Assembly: GCA_012932295.1 (NCBI GenBank)
Contig: JAAONU010000016.1
Location: forward strand, 17,203,530 to 17,267,529
DNA from: Cyclina sinensis
Taxonomy: Eukaryota; Mollusca; Bivalvia; Venerida; Veneridae
Direction of reading: 5' to 3'
Length of the DNA stretch: 64,000 nt
In this document: positions 34,753 through 47,285 of the stretch, in pieces
Position numbering within the stretch: the first letter of the stretch is position 1
How the letters are laid out: each line of letters opens with the position of its first letter
Notes under the pieces: generated by a model
The model's input: the letters and a program-made list of their open reading frames with translations, nothing else
The model's database searches: none
Told to the model about the DNA's origin: nothing
Program-made: the position numbers and the translations under genes

Positions 34753-37036
34753 GCTCACCTGAACATTTGCTAATGGTGAGCTTTTGTGATTCCCCTCTGT
34801 CTGTCAAAGGGCATCATGTGTCATCAACAATTTCTTCAAACAACATCTCCGATGAAACTAATCACTGGATTTTGTCCAAACTTCACAGCAGTGATCCTTA
34901 GGTGGTCCCCTATCAAAATTATTGAAATGGTTCCAGTCAGTTGCATCAGTAGGTCTCAGGGCCAAAAAAGGCGTTTCAAAAATGCAAATTTCAAAAATCT
35001 TCTTATTTGAAACTACAGGGCCCAGAGTTTTTATATGGGGTATATAACATCATCTAGGGGCCCTCCCCCAAAGTTGTTTAAACTATGTCTCTGAGGCAAA
35101 AATTTGCCACGCCCTGGTGATCATGGGTTTTCCTTACATGTATATAGTAACATCTCCTCTGAAGGCGCATACTGGATTTTGACTAAACTTCACAGCAATA
35201 ATCCTTGGGTTGTCCCCAATCAAAGTTCTTAAAATGGTTTTGGTTGGTTGCATAGGTAGGTCAAAGGGCCAAAAATAGGGGTTTCAAAAATGCAAATTTA
35301 AAAAATCTTTTTGTCTGAAACTACAGAGCCCTGAACTTTGATATGAGGTGATGTAACATCATCTATATGTCCTCCACCAAAGTTGTTCACATAATGCCTC
35401 TAGGGTTAAAATTGGCCCTGCCCTGGGAATCATAGGTTTTCCTTATATGTATTTAGTAAAAACTTAAATAATCTTTTTCTCTGAAACCCTAGGGCTAGAG
35501 CTTAGATATTTGGTATGAAATTGTTTAGTTGACAATTACCAAGATTGTTCAAATAATTGCTCTGGGGTCAAAATTGACCTAGCCTGGGGGGGGGAAGGGG
35601 GTGGGAGCATCATGCCCAAGGGTTCATGGGTTTTTATTTATCCCCCCACTAAAGGCAAAGAGGATATAAGAAATTGTCTCTGTCCATGCATCTGTCTGTG
35701 CGTCCGTCCCAATTTTGTCCGGAGCATAACTCCAAAAGTACCTGAGCAATTTTCTTCAAACTTCATACACTGACAGAGCACATTGGGAGGAAGTGCAATG
35801 TGCAAGAACAATAACTTTACCTTGCCTACTTTAAGAGTTATTCCCCTTAATCAGATTTACTTTAAAAGTTTTGTCCAAAGCATAACTCCAAAAGTACTTG
35901 AGGGATTTACTTAAAATTTAATACACTGACAAAGCACATTAGTAGGAAATGCAGTGTACAAGAACAATAACTCTACCTTGCCTATTCTAGGGTTATTCCC
36001 TTTTATCAGATTTACTTTAAAAGTTTTGTTCAGAGCATAACTCTAAAAGTACTTGACGGATTTACTTCAAACTTAATACACTGACATAACACATTGGTAG
36101 GAAGCGCAGAGTGCAAGAACAATAACTGTACCTTGCCTTTTTTTTGAGGGATGTTCTTCAAACTGCACACGCACATTATTACATTTAGTTTTTGAAAGTA
36201 CAACCTTCAGATAACTTCCTGGCGGGGGGATTAACCTTATGTAACATGGCTCTTGTTTCTTTATCAATTGTCTTCATACTTGGACACAACAACCCTTTGG
36301 ACAAGACCTTCACGGAGATCAGACTGAACTTGACCTTGACTTTAAATGACCTTCACTGTCAAGGTCAAGTTATTGAATTTTGCTAAAATTGACCTTAACT
36401 TTGTTATTAATATTTGGATTTAATTCAAAACTGACATGTTGAATAATTCAAGTATGACCTAGACTTTAAAATGACCTTTACCTTAATAACTTTGTCATTT
36501 ATTTATGGATTCTATTCATACTTGGACAAAAAAAACAGTTATGATAAAACTGACACGTTAAATTATTTATGTATGACCTTGACCTTTAAATACCTCCAAG
36601 GTCAGATTATTGTATTTTGTTTAAATTTTCATAACTTTTGTCATTTATTTACAGATTTGATTCATACTTGGACAAAACAACACTTATAACGAAACCAACA
36701 TGTTGAATTATTCAAGTATTACCTTGACCATTATTTGATCTTTTCCCTCAAGGTCAAATTGTTGAATATTACTGAAACTAGCCATAACTTTGTTGTTAAT
36801 GGATGGATTGATTATAGTAATTTCTGAATGATGTTGCCTTTGAAAACCCTTCACCACAGTGTGCTTCCTGCAATGTGTTTGCCTTTGGAAATATGGAAAA
36901 TTTGAGCATAGCCCCTGCTTGCTTGTCTCTTGTTCAAATTCTTGTGATAAACACTTTCAATAGCTTAAAGCATTTTACACCATTCTATAATATTCTGACC
37001 TCAGGTGAGCCACCCAGAGCCAATGGCCCCCTGGTT
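34753..37036 (+). mobile_element. Composite Helentron-like module with inserted repeat
   Basis: It begins AGCTCACCTGAACATTTGC, pairing poorly with AATGGTGAGCTTTT, and ends CTCAGGTGAGCCACCCAGAG with a decayed hairpin (GAGCCAATGGCCCC) at about 37036. 34830-35600 has three units of about 230 bp. 35640-36257 is a separate element (CCCCCCACTAAAGGCAAAGA start; about 145 bp units with GAGCATAACTCCAAAAGTAC). 36258-36990 repeats GACCTTGACC units of about 130 bp. Confidence 0.5.
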
Positions 37037-37080
37037 AAACTTTCCCAAATTTCTTGGTCATTTCGTGATTCTAAGTTTTT

Positions 37081-38430
37081 AGCTCACCTGAGCCATAGGC
37101 TCTTGCTGAGCTATTAGGATGGATCAATGTCCGTCATCTGTTGTCCATTGGACATCCTATTTTAGTTTGTTAACTCTCTAGTGGTCACATTTTTGCCTCA
37201 ATTGTCATGAAACTAAGTCATGATGTTTGTCTCAGTAATTACTCAGACGAGGTCAAACATGGGTTATCAGAGATGAAAAACTAGGTCACAGTGCCCAAAA
37301 ATGGAAAAACCTTGTTAAAAGTTTGAATATGGGACATCTGGGGTCAAAAACTAGGTCACAGAGCCCAAATATGGAAAAACCTTGTTAACACTCAGAGGTT
37401 ACATTTTCATTCCAAATATCCTGAAAATTTATCAGAAAGATTGTTTTGATGATTTGTAGCTCAAATTTCGAATATGGTCATCTGGGGTCAAAAACTAGGT
37501 CACAGAGCACAAATATGGAAAAAACCTTGTTAACACTCTAAAGGCTACTTTTTCTGTCCAGATATCCTGGAAATTTGTCTAAAAGATTGATTCAATGATT
37601 TCTAGCTCAGGTTTGAATATGGGTCATCTGGGGTCTAAAACTAGATCACAGAGACCAAATATGGAAAAACTTTGTTAACACTCCAGAGGTTACATTTTCA
37701 TTCCATATGTCCTGAAAGTTTGTCAGAAAGGTTGTTTTGATGATTTGTAGCTCAGATTCGAATATGGTCATCTTGGGTCAAAAACTAGGTCATAGAGCCC
37801 AAATATGGAGAAACATTGTTAACACTCTAGAGGTAACATTTTCAGTCCAAATAATCTGAAAATTTGTCAGAAAGGTGGTTTCAATTATTTCTACCTCAGA
37901 TTTGAATATGAGTTATCTAAGGTCAAAATCTAGGTCACAGAGCCCAAATATGAAAAAAACTTTGTTAACATTTTCAGTCCAAATATCATGGAAGTTTGTC
38001 AGAAAAGTTGCTTTGATTATTTCTAGCTCAGGTTTGAATATGGGTCATCTAGGTAAAAAATTAGATCACAGTCCAACTATGGAAAAAAAAACCTTCTAAC
38101 CACTCTAGAGGTAACATTTAAAGTCCAAATATCCTGGAAATTTGTCAGAAAAGTTGTTTCCATAATTTTTAGCTCAAGTTCGAATATGGGTCATGTAGGT
38201 TCAAAAACTAGGTCACAGAGCCCAAAAATAGAAAAAAAAATTGTTAACACTCTAGAGGTAACATTTTCAGTCTAGATAACCTGTAAGTTTGTCAGAAAGG
38301 TTGTTTCTATAATTTCTAGGTCATGTTTGAATTTGGGTCATCTTGGGTCAATTAACCAGGTCCATAACAACTTTGTTAAAAGCAGTCATACTCAGGTGAG
38401 CGATAAAAGGCCATTGTGGCCCTCTTCTTG
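37081..38430 (+). mobile_element. Helentron-like element, AACACTCTAGAGG unit subfamily
   Basis: The 5' hairpin is AGCTCACCTGAGCC-ATA-GGCTC. The interior is about eight units of 150 bp (cue: AACTAGGTCACAGAGCCC). It ends ACTCAGGTGAGCGA, a changed hairpin AAAGGCCATTGTGGCCCT, and CTTCTTG. Confidence 0.6.
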
Positions 38431-41400
38431 AATTATCTCCCCTTTTAGAAAATTCTTGTCCGGAGCATAACCTGAAAACACTTGGAGATAATTTGTTTAA
38501 ACTGCACACAGTGGTAGAGGGCATTGAGGTGGACTGCAGAGCCAAAGCACCATAACTCTATTTTGCCCCATTTGTAAATCATCTCCCCTTTTAGAGAAAT
38601 CTTGTCCGGAGCATAACCTGAAAACCCTCGGACATAATTTGTTTAAACTGCACACAGTGGTAGAGGGCATTGAGGCGGAACGCAGTGCCAAAGGATGATA
38701 ACTTTATATTGCCCCGTTTTTGAATTTTCTCTCCTTTTAGAAAAATCTTGTCCGGGGCATAACCTGAAAAAAATGGAGATAATTTGTTTAAACTGCACAC
38801 AGTGCTAGAGAGCATTTTGGTGGACTGCAGTGCAATAGTTCTATTTTGCCCGGTTGTTGAATTATCTATCCTTTTAGAAAAATCTTGTCCGGAGCATAAC
38901 CTGAAAACCCTTGGATATAATTCGTTTAAACTGCACACAGTGGTAGAAGGAATTGAGGTGGACTGCAGTGGCAAAGAACGATAACACTTTTTTGCCCCGT
39001 TTTTGAATTATCTATCCTTTTAGAAAAATCTTATCCGGAGCATTACCTGAAAAACCTTGGATATAATTTGTTTAAACTGCACACAGTGGTAGAGGGCATT
39101 GAGGCTGACTGCAGTGGCAAAGAACGATAACTCTTTTTTGCCCCATTTTTGAATAATCTCCCCTTTTCAAAAAATATTGTCCGGAGCATAACCTGACAAC
39201 CCTTGGACATAATTTGTTTAAACTGCACACAGTCATAGAGAGCATTGAGGCAGAGTGCATTGCCAAAGAAACATAACTCTATTTTGCCCCATTTTTGAAT
39301 GATGCCTCCTTTTAGAAAAATCTTGTTTGGAGCATAACCTGACAACCCTTGGACATAATTTGTTTAAACTGCACACAGTGGTAGAGGGTATTGAGGTGGA
39401 CGGCAGTGCCAAAGAACCATAACTCTATTTTGCCCCTTTTTTAGCTCACCTGAGCATGCTCATGTGAGCTTTTAGGATCCTTGATTGTCCGGCGTCCGTC
39501 CGTCCGTCCGTCCGTCCGTCGTCCACAATTCATTCAAACGACATCTCCTCTGAAACCACTGGGCAAAATTTAATGAAACTTGCCTAGAATGTACCTTGCA
39601 TGAAGCTCTACCAAGTTTGTTCAAATGGTTCCGGTTCATTGCATTTCTGGGTCACAGGAGCTAAAAACAGATTTTAAAAGTTGGATCTTTAAAAATCTTC
39701 TTGTCAGAAACCACAAGGCCTGGAGCTTTGATATTTGGTATAAAGCATCAACTAGTGGACCTCTACCAAGTTTGTTCAAATTATGATCCTGGGGTCAAAA
39801 ATGGCCCTGCCCCAGGGGTAACTTGTTTTACATAGAGTTATATAGGAAAAACTTAAAAAATCTTCTTGTCAGAAACCATAAGGCATAGAGCTAAGACATT
39901 TGGTGTGCAGCATTGTCTAGTGGACCTCTACCAAGTTTGTTCAAATCATGGCCTCTGGGTCAAAAATGGCCCCGCCCCAGGGGTAACTTGTTTTACATAG
40001 AGTTATATAGGAAAAACTTAAAAAATCTTCTTGTCAGAAACCGTAAGGCATAGGGCTTAGATATGTGGTATGTAGCATTGTCTAGTGGACCTCTACCAAG
40101 TTTGTTCAAATTATACCTCTGGGGTCAAATTTGGCCCCACCCTGGGGTCATTGGTTTTACATAGGCTTATATAGGAAAACTTCAAAAATCTTCTTGTCTG
40201 AAACCACAAGGCTCTGAGCCTTAAGATTTGGTATGTAGCATTTTCTAGTGGACCTCTACCAAGTTTGTTCAAATTATACCCCTGGGGTCAAATTTGGCTC
40301 CACCCCGGGGTCATTGGTTTTACATAGGCTTATATAGTGAAAACTTTGAAAATCTTCTTGTAGAAGAAGAAGTAACATTTTCAGTCCAAATAATCTGGAA
40401 ATTTGTCAGACAGGTTGTTTCTATGATTTCTAGCTCAAGTTCGAATATGGGTCATCTGGGTTCAAAAACTAGGTCACAGAGCCAAAAAATAGAAAAACCT
40501 TGTTTACACTCGAGAGGTTACATTTTCAGTCAAAACATCCCAGAAATTTGTCAGAAATGTTGTTTTGATGATTATTAGCTCAAGTTCAAAATTGGGTCAT
40601 CTGGGGTCAAAAACTAGGTCACAGAGCCCAAATATGGAAAAACCTTTTTAACACTCTAGAGGTAACATTTTCAGTCCAAATAACCTGGAATCTGTCAGAA
40701 AGGTTGTTTCAATGATTTCTAGGTTAAATTTGAATATGGGTCATCTGAAATCAAAAACTAGGTCACAGAGCCCAAAAATAGAAAAAAAACTTGTTAACAC
40801 TCTAGAAGCTACTTTTCAGTCCAAATATTCTCGAAATTTGTCAGAAAGGATGTTTTAATGATTTCTACCTCAGATTCGAATAAAGGTCATCTTGGGTCAA
40901 AAACTAGGTCACAGACCCCAAATATGTAAAAACCTTGTTAACACGCATTGAGGTAACATTTTCAGTTCAAATAACCTTGAAATTTGTCAGAAAGCTTGTT
41001 TTAATGATTTCTAGCTGAATTTTGAATATGGGTTTATCTGGGGTCAAAAACTAGGACACAGGGACAAAAAGTAGAAAATCCTTGTTAATGCTCTAGAGGT
41101 TACTTTTCAGTCCAAATGTCCTTGAAATTTGTCAGAAAGGTTGTTTCAATTATTTCTAGCCCAGATTAGGAAATGGGTCATCTGGGATCAAAAACTAGGT
41201 CACAGAGCCCTAAAATGTTAAAACCATTTTAACACTCCAGAGGTTACATTTTCAGTCCAAATAACCTGAAAATATGTCGGAAAGGTTTTTTCTATAATTT
41301 CCAGCTCAACTTTGAATATGGGTCATCTGGATTAAAAAACTAGGTCACAGAGCCTAAATATCAAAAAACTTTGTAAACACTCTAGAGGCTACATTTTCAG

Positions 41401-42086
41401 TCCAAATGTCCTGAAAATTTGTCTGAAAGGTTGTTTTGATGATTTCTAGCTCAAGTTTGGATATGGATCATCTGGGGTCAAAAACGAGGTCACAGAGCCC
41501 AAATATGGAAAAACCTTGTTAACACTCTAGAGGCTACACTTTCAGTTCAAATAACCTTGAAATTTGTCCGAAAGATTGTTTCAATAATTTCTAGGTCAGG
41601 TTCAAATATGGGTCATCTGGGGTCAATTAACCAGGTCCATAGCAACTTTGTTAAAAGCAGTCATATTTAGGTGAGCGATATAGGGCCATCATGGCCCTCT
41701 TGTTTAATTATCTCCCATTTTAAAAAAACTTGTCCGGAGGAAACTAGAAAACTTTTTGAGATAATTACTTTAAACTTCACACACTGGTACATGTACATGG
41801 CATTGAGCAGGAGTGTAGTGCAGAGGAACTGTAACCTTGTTTTGCCAGGTTTTTGAATAACCTGCCTTTTACAAAATGTTGTCTGGAGCTTTACTTAGAC
41901 ACTATAGCTGATAATTAGTTTAAACTTAACATAGTGGTAGATGACAGTGAGAATGAATGCAGGGCACATAAAGCATATCTAAATTTTCCCCTGATTTTGA
42001 ATTATCTCCCTTGCAGACTGAAAGATATAATCGGTAAACATTCACTTTACATTTTTATTTGTTTATGAAAACAAAAAGTGCCCACT
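38431..42086. repeat. About 143 bp unit array interrupted by an element
   Basis: Seven units in 38431-39442 (cue: TTGTCCGGAGCATAACCTGA and AAACTGCACACAGTGGTAGA) break off in a T run at 39442. They resume with TAATTATCTCCCATTTT at 41705, running decayed to about 42086. The split site is the position of TTTTTGAATTATCTCCCC in intact units. Confidence 0.7.
39443..41704 (+). mobile_element. Helentron-like element inserted in the 143 bp array
   Basis: 5' hairpin AGCTCACCTGAGCATGCTCA with TGTGAGCTTTT, then (GTCC)n at 39493. The interior switches at about 40365 from 165 bp units to the AACTAGGTCACAGAGCCC type, so it is a chimera of two subfamilies. It ends TTAGGTGAGCGATATAGGGC, hairpin, CTCTTGTT. 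Confidence 0.65.
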
Positions 42087-42116
42087 TTATGACTTTGCCT
42101 GTATGTTCTTGCCTTG
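42087..42116 (+). repeat. 30 bp flanking direct repeat of the Gypsy element, left copy
   Basis: TTATGACTTTGCCTGTATGT and the next ten bases are repeated exactly at 53499-53528, directly outside the two LTRs except for one base on the right. Confidence 0.9.
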
Positions 42117-42915
42117 TGTCGCAGTTCACCTTTCGTACTAATTGTAAGGGGCTGCTCATATGAGTTCTGGTCTCGGGGAGAAGGAAGGTCTGTAAAATAC
42201 AGAAGTGCGCTACTCAGATAATATTTATTGCTGAGAAGAAAAATCTAGATCGCGCCATGAAAATCTCTTCTATCTAAGTGCCTAACGAGATAATACAAAA
42301 ATGATGAATAGAAAAATGTAGAATAACAAGTACGAAACAGTAAACACATTCCTAATTACATGTACCTGTAAAATACAGAAGTGCGCTACTCAGATAATAT
42401 TTATTGCTGAGAAGAAAATCTAGCTCGTGCCATGAAAATCTCTTCTATCTAAGTGCCTAACGAGATAATACAAAAATGATGAATAGCAAAATGTAGAATA
42501 ACAAGTACGGAAACAGTAAACACATTCCTAATTACATGTACCTGTAAAATACAGAAGTGCGCTACTCAGATAATATTTATTGCTGAGAAGAAAATCTAGC
42601 TCGCGCCATGAAAATCTCTTCTATCTAAGTGCGCATGTGTGATGTTAGTTCATCCGGAAAAGGAATTATAGATTGAGGCCCGTACCAGTGGTTGGTTATT
42701 TCAAGTTAGAAACTGTTTAATACATGCATGAATGAATAAATGAATGAAAGAATGAATGAATGACTATGGGAAAAGAGACAGAAATATAGGACTTCAATAC
42801 ATATACATGAGACAGACACAATGGACATGACAGAACATGAAGTACGCAAGACAAAATGAGACATAGATGGCAAACAACACATACCAACATATTTAGTTAA
42901 TATGACCCTGCGACA
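42117..42915 (-). repeat. 3' LTR of the Gypsy element
   Basis: It is 799 bp and bounded by the 8 bp inverted termini. It holds three tandem 176 bp units (starts 42190, 42366, 42542) and an (AATG)n-like patch at 42727-42765. Each unit carries an AATAAA on the - strand (42224, 42400 and 42576 as TTTATT), a likely polyadenylation signal. Confidence 0.92.
42190..42640 (-). repeat. 176 bp tandem repeats within the LTR
   Basis: CTGTAAAATACAGAAGTGCG starts at 42190, 42366 and 42542; the third unit is partial. The 5' LTR has only two starts (52948, 53124). The LTR length difference, 799 minus 623, is exactly 176. Confidence 0.95.
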
Positions 42916-42926
42916 TCCTTCCCCTC
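42916..42926 (-). other. Polypurine tract
   Basis: On the - strand GAGGGGAAGGA lies directly against the 3' LTR terminus TGTCGCAG, the expected place of the plus-strand primer for reverse transcription. Confidence 0.8.
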
Positions 42927-43703
42927 AGAGGGAAATGTCGTCCCGACATTAAAACAACTATAACTAAAACAGGTACTAATATTAGATAGCAACCTATGAC
43001 TGAAGTAAATATGAGCATACACAATACATGTGTACTAAATACTCCTACAATAAACTAGTTATTTAACGTCATATCTTTTTCATAAAACTTACTGTAGCCC
43101 ATGTTACTCTAGACTACTATATATCTCTACTGTCCAAGTCTCTTTCAAAGTCACTAAGACAGGTAACAGTTGTATGAACATCAGGCCTAAAATGTTCATC
43201 ACTTCTCTGTAGAGTTTTTCTGACTGAATCCATCAGATTCCATCAGAATAGATCCACAATAATGATATTTGATGCATCTTTAAAGTAACATCAAACGAAT
43301 TCACAGACGGCACTTAACTCTGTGAAAAAAACAAGACATTTATTAACAATAGCAATAATAACAATATAGCACAACATTATGGAATTCGAAAACTCCATCT
43401 ATGTATTTTACAAAGGCACTTTTGGAAACTCTTTATAACTCTCTCTGGATAAAACTCACAACACCCAAGCACTTCATGTACAACTATGAATTTTACATAA
43501 TTCTCTGATTTCAAACTGTCATTGTCAACATTTGGGTAAACTGACAAATACAAGTCGAAAGCATTCTATGCAAACTCAGTAAAACTGATAAACATGAAGG
43601 TTGGAATAACCTACAACTCTAAGTGAGAAAGCGATTCCACAGAAACTGAGACTGTGATTCATATAAATGATTAAACAATGCTAAAATACTAAAACAAACC
43701 CCA
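42927..43703 (-). other. 3' noncoding part of the Gypsy element
   Basis: 777 bp between the integrase stop and the polypurine tract, AT-rich and without an envelope-like or other open frame. Confidence 0.6.
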
Positions 43704-44541
43704 CTAAAATCCTGTCTTCCATTCTTGAGATGCTAACCATCTCGGCTGTCGTCTGTTACGAACTGGCCGCTGGGGATAAAATGGTTTTGCATCAGGGTCA
43801 GGTGTTGATTTTCTCTTGGCTGGAATGACATATTTGTTAATGTAGGACTGTGGAAGTGGGACAGGGGAAACATCACTCGAAACGTCCCTTTGTGTTTCCG
43901 TGGCCGTTATTTCTGAGCTGAGATCAGAATAATCTTTTGGCAGATTATTGGTAGGTCCACAAGTGTCAGGTTTAGAAGGACGAAGCGGAAGACCCATAAA
44001 CGGTAGGAGGAGGTTCCGATGAACTGTCCTAGGAGAACCTCGACCATGTTCCTTCTTTACAAGGAAAACTGGCACGTCACTATTGGGCTGGGACAGAACT
44101 ACATAAATCTCCTTGCCCCATTTATCGGCAAGCTTATTCTTACCTCTAAGGCCCACATTCCTGACCAGTACCCTGCCACCTGGTTCAATTTTGGTGTGTC
44201 TCACCTGAAGGTCATATCTTCTCTTATGTCGACGGGCTTGCCTTCTTGACTCACGACTGGCTATCTTGTATGCATAACTCAAACGTTTTTGCAGAGCTCG
44301 GACATAGTTGGAATGACTCTTGGACCTTTCGGAAGTCTCTGGCGTTATTCCTAAGAAGGCGTCAATAGCCAAGCGTGGGTGCCTACCAAACATAAGAAAG
44401 TGGGGTGTTAACCCGGTGCTTTCATGCCTAGTAGCATTATAAGCATGCACCAATGCTGGCACATGAGCCTTCCAGTTAGATTTCTGGAAATCCTCCAGAG
44501 TTCCCAACATGTTTAAAAGGGTTTGATTGAATCGTTCCGGC
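43704..44541 (-). pseudogene. pol: pol: C-terminal part of integrase
   Basis: The frame begins at the RFNQTLLNMLG segment just after the catalytic Glu region and continues LVHAYNATRHESTG and LMFGRHPRLAIDAFLG. It then has a basic stretch (RRQARRHKRRYD) and a small beta-rich module (GGRVLVRNVGLRGKNKLADKW to HRNLLLPF) like the GPY/F-type tail of Gypsy integrases. The last 90 residues are low-complexity and basic, ending WKTGF. It is in the same frame as the upstream integrase once the 368 bp of insertion plus duplication is discounted. Confidence 0.88.
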
Positions 44542-44902
44542 CAAGGCTCCTAAAATTTTGAAATCTCAATCGGTCCGAGACTCCGACCGCCGACACCCCC
44601 ACCCCACCTAGACCAGTTTTTAAAGTGAACTCTTTAGAACAGAAAACAACAATTACATACATGAATAATGGTTTTTACGATCTAGGTTTTCTTATTACAG
44701 AAATAGAAACGATTTACGGGCAAAGAACAATTTGAGTTATGATAGTGTTGACCTCGCGAAAATATGTGAAAGCGAAAGTAGAATTAGAAGAGCTAATTTT
44801 ACAACGTCAAACAAGTAACTGATATTTTTTAGTGTGCGTTGTGCTGCAGCTAGCCACTACAATAACTATTAACCCCTTAATGAAATTCATAATGTAGTGT
44901 AC
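44542..44902. mobile_element. 361 bp insertion in integrase with 7 bp target duplication
   Basis: TTCCGGC occurs at 44535-44541 and 44903-44909, and the integrase reading resumes across it. The insert starts CAAGGCTCCTAAAATTTTG and has a C-rich patch (ACACCCCCACCCCACC). I saw no convincing terminal inverted repeat or poly(A), so its class is unknown. Confidence 0.75.
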
Positions 44903-46365
44903 TTCCGGCATTCCGTTCCCTTGCAGGTGGTAAGGCGTGGTCCTACTTTTCTCAATATTTGCCAACTTACACAGTTCCTGAATGACAACACTCTCAAAAT
45001 TACGACCTTGATCGCTGTGCAAGCGGCAGGGAAACCCGTAATGACAGATGAACTGTTCAAACAGTATTTTGGCAGTTGTATGGGCCGTTTGGTTTCTAGT
45101 GGGTATAGCTTGGGCATAGTGAGTGGAATGATCTGTAATGACCAATATATGCTCATACCCACCAGAAGACATTTCAAGGGATAAGTATTCCATACAGACT
45201 AGTTCTAACGGGTATGTAGATTCCACTGAAACAAGGGGCGCTGCAGTTTGAACTGAAGTTTTCCGTGGGATACATCTAGGGCAATCCCGAACCCGTCTGT
45301 CGACAAAATGATCCAAACCAGGCCAATAAAATCTGGACTTTATCAAAGAAAGAGTTCGGTCCCTACCCTGATGACCGGCCTCGTCATGTAACCCTGAGAA
45401 AATGATGTCCTGAAAAATACTTGGAATAACTAACTGGACTCCTGGATGACCAGAAACAGAACCGTGTCGATAGAGGATACCATCTTTCAGAAAAAGGGTA
45501 TTCCACTCACGTAAAAACTGACGAACTGAGTCTGACTCATGGGAACTCTGACGACTCGTCAATTTGTGACCCGCTTTGACAATACTTATAACCCTGGAAA
45601 TCGTCTGGTCATTAGACTGCTCAGTCTGCCAATTAATATCACACAAGGTAGACCCTGTATCAATATCATCAGATGGTGTATCAATCACCTCTTTGGACAA
45701 AGAAACACATTCAATGGCTGGAAGCTCACGGACATCAGCAAGAGTGACTTGAAACAGAGCTTTCAATATTTCTGGGTAGAGAATACGTGTTTCACTATTG
45801 TTGAACTCTATACCTTCGGGTAACCTGGACAATATATCAGCATCAATATTTTGCCTCCCAGAACGATACTGGATGGAAAAGTTATAGGCAGAGAGAGCTG
45901 CTAGCCAGCGATGTGACTGGGCATCCAATTTGGCAGAGGTAAAGACATATGTCAGTGGATTATTATCTGTACGGACAAGGAACTTATTACCGTAAAGATA
46001 ATCGTGGAACTTATCTACCACAGCCCACCTCAAAGACAGAAACTCTAGCTTGTGAGCTGGGTAGTTCCGTTCACTCGGCCGGAGACCAAGGCTTGCATAG
46101 GCTACTACTTTTTCAATACCATCGGCCTTCTGGTAAAGTACAGCTCCAAGACCAACTCCACTAGCATCTATGTTTAAAATAAAAGGCTCAGAATAATCAG
46201 CATAGGTGAGAATAGGTGCTGAAGTCAACATTTCAATGATGGTTTCAAAGGCCTCTTGTTGTTTTGGACCCCAACTCGAGGGCGAGGCAGGTTTGGTTGA
46301 CTTACGCTTCTTGTTTGTAGGGTGTCCAACAAGTAGGTCATTTAACGGCTTAGTGATCTGGGGGG
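44903..46365 (-). pseudogene. pol: pol: RNase H and integrase core
   Basis: The frame opens after the homopolymer shift. RNase H shows ILNIDASGVGLGAVLYQ, the Glu in KLEFLSLRWAV, VRTDNNPLTYV and YRSGRQNIDADILSRLPEG, so its acidic residues are present. Integrase has an HHCC zinc site (HDEAGH and CPRC) and a core with HSDQG and RTTPYH. The first catalytic Asp, expected in a CMDY/F-type context, is Glu here (CMEYLSLE; codon at 45188-45190). The frame runs into the 361 bp insertion just after GNGMPE. The last 30 residues of the reading are insert-derived. Confidence 0.9.
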
Positions 46366-47285
46366 AAACCTTTGACAAAGCGGCGATAATAACCAGCAAA
46401 CCCCAGAAATGAGCGTAGTTCTTTAACAGATGTCGGGACAGGCCATTCCTTCAGGACTCTTATCTTATCTGGATCGGTTCTAACACCGTCTGCACTGACA
46501 ACATGGCCTAAATAATTAACCTGGGTCTGGAAAAATTCACATTTTGAACCCTTGAGTTTCAGACTATACTGTTCAAGTCTTTCAAAAACTGCTGCCAACC
46601 TCTCAAAATGCTTCTCAACAGTATCACTGAAAATAATGATGTCATCTAAATAGATGAGACATTCTTTCAAGTGAAGTTCACCCATGCAGCGCTCCATAAG
46701 TCGCTGAAAAGTGGCGGGGGCATTGGTGAGGCCGAATGCCATTCGATTGCATTCGTAAAAACCGAGAGGTCCAACAGTAAATGCAGTCTTAGCCTTGTCC
46801 GACTCTCTAAGTGGAACTTGCCAATAACCTGAACGAAGATCCAACTTAGAAAAATACTTGGAACCTAGAAGCGAGTCTATAGTCTCATCTGTGCGTGGAA
46901 GCGCATAAGCATCTTTTACCGTGTGGTTATTCAGGCGACGGAAATCGATGCAAAAATGGAGAGAACCGTCCTTTTTCCGTACAAGGACCACATTAGAGGA
47001 GAAAGGGCTGTTGGATTCCCTTATGGCTCCAGCTTTCAACATATCACGGATGTGTTCTCTAACTTCCTCATACATGCCTGGTGGAATCCTGTGATACGGT
47101 TCCTTGAATGGTGTAGGGTCAGTTAACTCAATACTGTGTTCAACAGAACTAGAACAGCCAAGATCTGTAAGACCAGAAGAGAAAATGTGTTTCCACTCGT
47201 TAAGAAATTTTGTTGCTTGGACCTGTTCATTAGGAGAAAGAGTATCAGACGGAACACTTACTCCTAAATCAGTAAGAGTTTTATC
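46350..47285 (-). pseudogene. pol: pol: reverse transcriptase
   Basis: This copies the RNA genome into DNA. Motifs in order: PYHRIPPGMYEEVREHI, VRKKDGSLHFCIDFRRLN, FSKLDLRSGYWQVPL, FGLTNAPATFQRLM, the active-site box YLDDIIIFS, YLGHVVSADG and LRSFLGFAGYYRRFVKGF. The upstream frame from 47285 is open and continuous with the protease frame, apart from the TAG at 47286-47288. The frame is lost at a run of six C on the coding strand (46360-46365) and continues one base off in RNase H, which may be a true lesion or a sequencing error. Confidence 0.92.

Noticed and set aside
38348..39345. Overlapping - strand frames of 64-127 codons
   Set aside because: They are readings of the 143 bp GTCCGGAGCATAACC unit in different frames; no coding signature.
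42117..43703. Possible envelope gene after integrase, making the element retrovirus-like
   Set aside because: The stretch between the integrase stop and the polypurine tract has no open frame of useful length.
44897..46412. + strand frames inside the Gypsy pol region
   Set aside because: Antisense shadows of RNase H and integrase, whose - strand reading has clear catalytic motifs.
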